Assembly: GCA_946480925.1 (NCBI GenBank)
Contig: CAMLLU010000125.1
Span: forward strand, 1 to 8,065
DNA from: an uncultured Rivibacter sp.
Lineage (GTDB): Bacteria > Pseudomonadota > Gammaproteobacteria > Burkholderiales > Burkholderiaceae
Direction: 5' to 3'
DNA length: 8,065 nt
Under the pieces are notes generated by a model. That model was not told the origin of the DNA. It was given only the letters and a program-made list of their open reading frames with translations, and ran no database searches. Below are positions 6,027 through 8,065 of this stretch, one piece after another (the first letter of the stretch is position 1; every line of letters starts with the position of its first letter). The translations under genes were made by a program, and so were the position numbers.

Positions 6027-7820
6027 TCAGTGCGCGAAGGCAGGCTTGAGCGGCTCGAAGAAGATCTCTTCGAGTGGGAAGTCGGCTTTCTTCAGGCAGC
6101 TCATGCTGGCGGTGGCGTCGAGCTTCATCTGCCGGTCTTCCAGTTCGTGGAAGGTGCGCATGACGCCGTCGATGCTCTTCGGCATGTTCAAACCGGTCAG
6201 GAAGTCCGACAGTTGCGAAGGGGCGCCAAGGGCACGCGGCTTGATGTGCAGGAAGCCGGTGCCCGTGTCGCGCGTGTGGCAGCCGCTGCAGGTGGCAAGA
6301 GAAAAGCGGTGCTGCGCCTCAGGGTTCACCACGCCGGCATGTCCATAGGTGAAGCCCGCGCCCACGTCCACGTGGCCGCCCCGGAAGGGGCTGCCTGCCG
6401 GGTATTCCAGGGTCACGTCGTGCGTGCCGTCGAGGATGGCGGTTTCATGGCCGTTGATGAAGTCACGCAGCGTGGTGGTGTTGTTCAGTGATCGGTCGGG
6501 CGTCTGCGCGATGGTGCCGTGCAACAGCCGGCCGGCGGTACGGCCGGTGGAGCGCAGCTGCGACTCGCGCAGTTGCCAGAAGATGTCCACCGGCATGTCG
6601 GCCAGTGGGAACTCGTTGGTGCGCACCTGGTTGATGGCACTGCGGTTGGGGAGTTGCATGGGGTTCGCGTCGCGCAGCGTGAACTGGTCGGTGATGCCTT
6701 GCAACGCCGCGTTGTAGGCCGGCGAGCCCAGCACCAGCGTGCCGAGGTCGCGCCACTGCTGGGCCCAGTCACGCACTTCGAAGCAGCTGTTCTTGCGGAC
6801 GCCGTATTCGAAGATCACGGTGAAGGCCATGGCCTGCGGCGTGATGGGGCTGGTGACGATGCCGCCGCAGTTGAGTGCGCCGAACACGAGGCGGGCCTCG
6901 CCGGCGTCGCCCGAGCTGTAGAGCGCGTTGCCGCGCAGGTCCTGCCGGTTCACGATGGCCAGCAGGCGGAAGGGCGCGCGAGCCAGGTCGAGCTTGCCGT
7001 CGGGCAGCCGGGGCCAGCTGTCGAGCAGGCGTTGCGCGCCCATGGCTCGCTGGGGCACGGTGAATCCGTTGATCAGCAGGTTGCTCTTCCACTGGTTGAT
7101 CCACATCTCGGTGAAGTCGGCCGGGTGGATGCCGGTGGCGGGCTCGTTGGCGATCTCGGTCATCAGCTTGCCGAAGGTCCACGCACCCATCTGTGTGCCG
7201 TTGCCGCTGCAGGCGTCGTAGGTGCGCAGCGGGTCTTCAACCACGAGCGTGCTGGTGATCATGAGCTCGCGGGGCCAGTCCACCACGAAAGGCACGCCCT
7301 TGAACTTGTCGAGGACGTGCGGCACGCCCGGCTGCAGCTTGACGTTGCGTGACGGATCGAAGGCCTCATGGCGCAGCAGCTCGCGGTGGCCACCGAACAC
7401 CGGCAGCGTGCGGTACTTGGAGGCGAGTTCGAGGCGGCGTTGTTGCACGCGGCTGAACTGCTCGGCATTCACCTGCACGAAGGCGGCGTAGCTGCCGTCA
7501 CCGGCGCGCGTGTCGGGCGCGATGCCGTCGTCGCGCAGTTGCGTGGGACCCAGGCCTCCCTGAATGGCCACCGGCGTCTTGCTGCGCTTGTCGGCGAACT
7601 GGATGCGCACGACGGCATTGCCGGCTTCCGTGGGCTTGGCCAGCAGCTCGATGCTGGCGTTGGCCACCCGCGGCGGGGCCTTGGCATGGGCCGGGTCGAA
7701 CTGCAATTCGGCGGCATCGGCCGGCGGTGGTGCGAGTGCAAGCAGCACGAAGGCCGCGCAGGCCAGCAGCGCGGTGAACGCCACGGTGAACGCGACACGC
7801 AGGCAGTACGGGTGAATCAT
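6027..7820 (-). CDS. Secreted CxGCH-motif protein, paralogue 2 (function unknown)
   Basis: This 597-residue protein is the tandem paralogue of the 590-residue gene downstream, with roughly four in five residues the same. The net length difference comes from a longer signal peptide (six residues) and one extra residue in a variable linker near residue 145. After C204 the two align without any net gap. The signal peptide has a long hydrophobic core and ends PPADAA, with cleavage near residue 36-37. The DDG...GDGSY N-terminal motif, CSGCH (511-515), the following NMP (Met546) and the shared cysteines are all kept. The ATG at 7820 follows an AAGGGG ribosome site (7833-7828) and begins the signal peptide. 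The linker after RTLP differs strongly between the copies (ELLRHEAFDPSRNVKLQPG here), which may reflect different partners or loss of constraint. A periplasmic or surface location is likely; no enzyme activity can be assigned. Confidence 0.9.
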   Translation of the reverse strand: MIHPYCLRVAFTVAFTALLACAAFVLLALAPPPADAAELQFDPAHAKAPPRVANASIELLAKPTEAGNAVVRIQFADKRSKTPVAIQGGLGPTQLRDDGIAPDTRAGDGSYAAFVQVNAEQFSRVQQRRLELASKYRTLPVFGGHRELLRHEAFDPSRNVKLQPGVPHVLDKFKGVPFVVDWPRELMITSTLVVEDPLRTYDACSGNGTQMGAWTFGKLMTEIANEPATGIHPADFTEMWINQWKSNLLINGFTVPQRAMGAQRLLDSWPRLPDGKLDLARAPFRLLAIVNRQDLRGNALYSSGDAGEARLVFGALNCGGIVTSPITPQAMAFTVIFEYGVRKNSCFEVRDWAQQWRDLGTLVLGSPAYNAALQGITDQFTLRDANPMQLPNRSAINQVRTNEFPLADMPVDIFWQLRESQLRSTGRTAGRLLHGTIAQTPDRSLNNTTTLRDFINGHETAILDGTHDVTLEYPAGSPFRGGHVDVGAGFTYGHAGVVNPEAQHRFSLATCSGCHTRDTGTGFLHIKPRALGAPSQLSDFLTGLNMPKSIDGVMRTFHELEDRQMKLDATASMSCLKKADFPLEEIFFEPLKPAFAH

Positions 7821-7877
7821 GGCTCGGCCCCTTGTGGTGCTGGTGCACGCGCACGGCGCGCGTTCCAGGCTTGAAAA

Positions 7878-7957
7878 CCAGTCTAGGCAGCCGGTGCGGC
7901 CTTTGCCTCCAACGAGCTAGGGGGCAGCACGAGAGTTAGGGGGCACGCATCCCCCTA
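7878..7957 (-). promoter_or_regulatory. Putative activator-type promoter of paralogue 2
   Basis: This region carries the same blocks as upstream of paralogue 1 at the same offsets: CCAGTCTAGGCAGCCG (7878-7893), TTTGCCTCCA (7902-7911), TAGGGGG (7918-7924) and a second TAGGGGG (7937-7943) exactly 19 bases on. On the coding strand TAGACT serves as a likely -10 region without a good -35. The filler bases between blocks differ between the two copies while the blocks do not, which argues that the blocks are functional rather than simply recently duplicated. Confidence 0.6.
7937..7957. promoter_or_regulatory. Inverted TAGGGGG repeat, operator-like
   Basis: TAGGGGG (7937-7943) and its exact reverse complement CCCCCTA (7951-7957) flank a seven-base spacer. 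The left arm is also the second of two direct TAGGGGG boxes. A dyad of this size suits a dimeric DNA-binding regulator. It lies about 117 bases upstream of the paralogue 2 start codon. The paralogue 1 upstream region shows no matching inverted arm. Confidence 0.5.
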
Positions 7958-8014
7958 GAGTGCGTGTCTTCAGCGTTGCCCTAAAGCGCAATTCCAGGAC
8001 GTGGCAGCAGATTG

Positions 8015-8030
8015 CCCGAAAACTTTCGGG
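8015..8030. repeat. Perfect 16-base inverted repeat CCCGAAA-AC-TTTCGGG
   Basis: Two seven-base arms flank a two-base centre, about 195 bases upstream of the paralogue 2 start. It could be an operator, or it could fall inside the end of a gene that continues past the window edge. No T-run follows on either strand, so it does not look like a terminator. Confidence 0.35.
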
Positions 8031-8065
8031 AGTCCCAGGTCTTCCAGGCTGTCGGTCCGCGCGAG

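Noticed and set aside
7970..8065. Possible C-terminal end of another minus-strand gene (LARTDSLEDLGLPKVF..., stop at 7972-7970)
   Set aside because: Its first 14 codons show G/C at third positions, but the rest does not, and a plus-strand frame is also open here. It is too short to call without sequence to the right.

Overview
This high-GC window has strong G/C preference at third codon positions. It looks like the chromosome of a betaproteobacterium of the order Burkholderiales, judged from base composition, protein style and gene types rather than from a marker gene. It holds four intact protein-coding genes in two convergent blocks, plus one gene remnant where the blocks meet. No RNA gene, transposase, CRISPR array or phage gene was seen.

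The left block (197-3950, plus strand) is a two-gene unit. The first gene encodes a secreted periplasmic solute-binding protein of the ABC-transporter type. The second starts 31 bases later and encodes a membrane-anchored GGDEF-EAL protein: two membrane segments around a periplasmic helical domain, then HAMP, coiled coil, GGDEF and EAL. No permease or ATPase gene follows within the window. This arrangement recalls the Vibrio cholerae NspS-MbaA pair, in which a periplasmic binding protein controls a GGDEF-EAL receptor. The suggested role is that the binding protein reports an external solute to the c-di-GMP enzyme; this is inferred from layout only.

The right block (3928-7820, minus strand) is a tandem family of large secreted proteins. 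Two intact paralogues of 597 and 590 residues share roughly four residues in five. Each has a signal peptide, a DDG...GDGxY Ig-like N-terminal region, five shared cysteines in the mature protein and one CxGCH haem-type motif. I do not recognise a characterised family. Downstream of the second copy lie the last ~41 codons of a third, older copy (3928-4054), which overlap the 3' end of the GGDEF-EAL gene on the opposite strand.

Both intact paralogues are preceded by the same arrangement of short sequence blocks with identical spacing: a TAGACT-like -10 region, a TGGAGGCAAA block, and TAGGGG(G) boxes 19 bases apart. This looks like a shared, activator-type promoter. Upstream of the 597-residue copy, one box also forms a perfect inverted repeat. 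The paralogues are therefore probably regulated together, each from its own promoter. Nothing in the sequence shows whether they are linked to the c-di-GMP unit.
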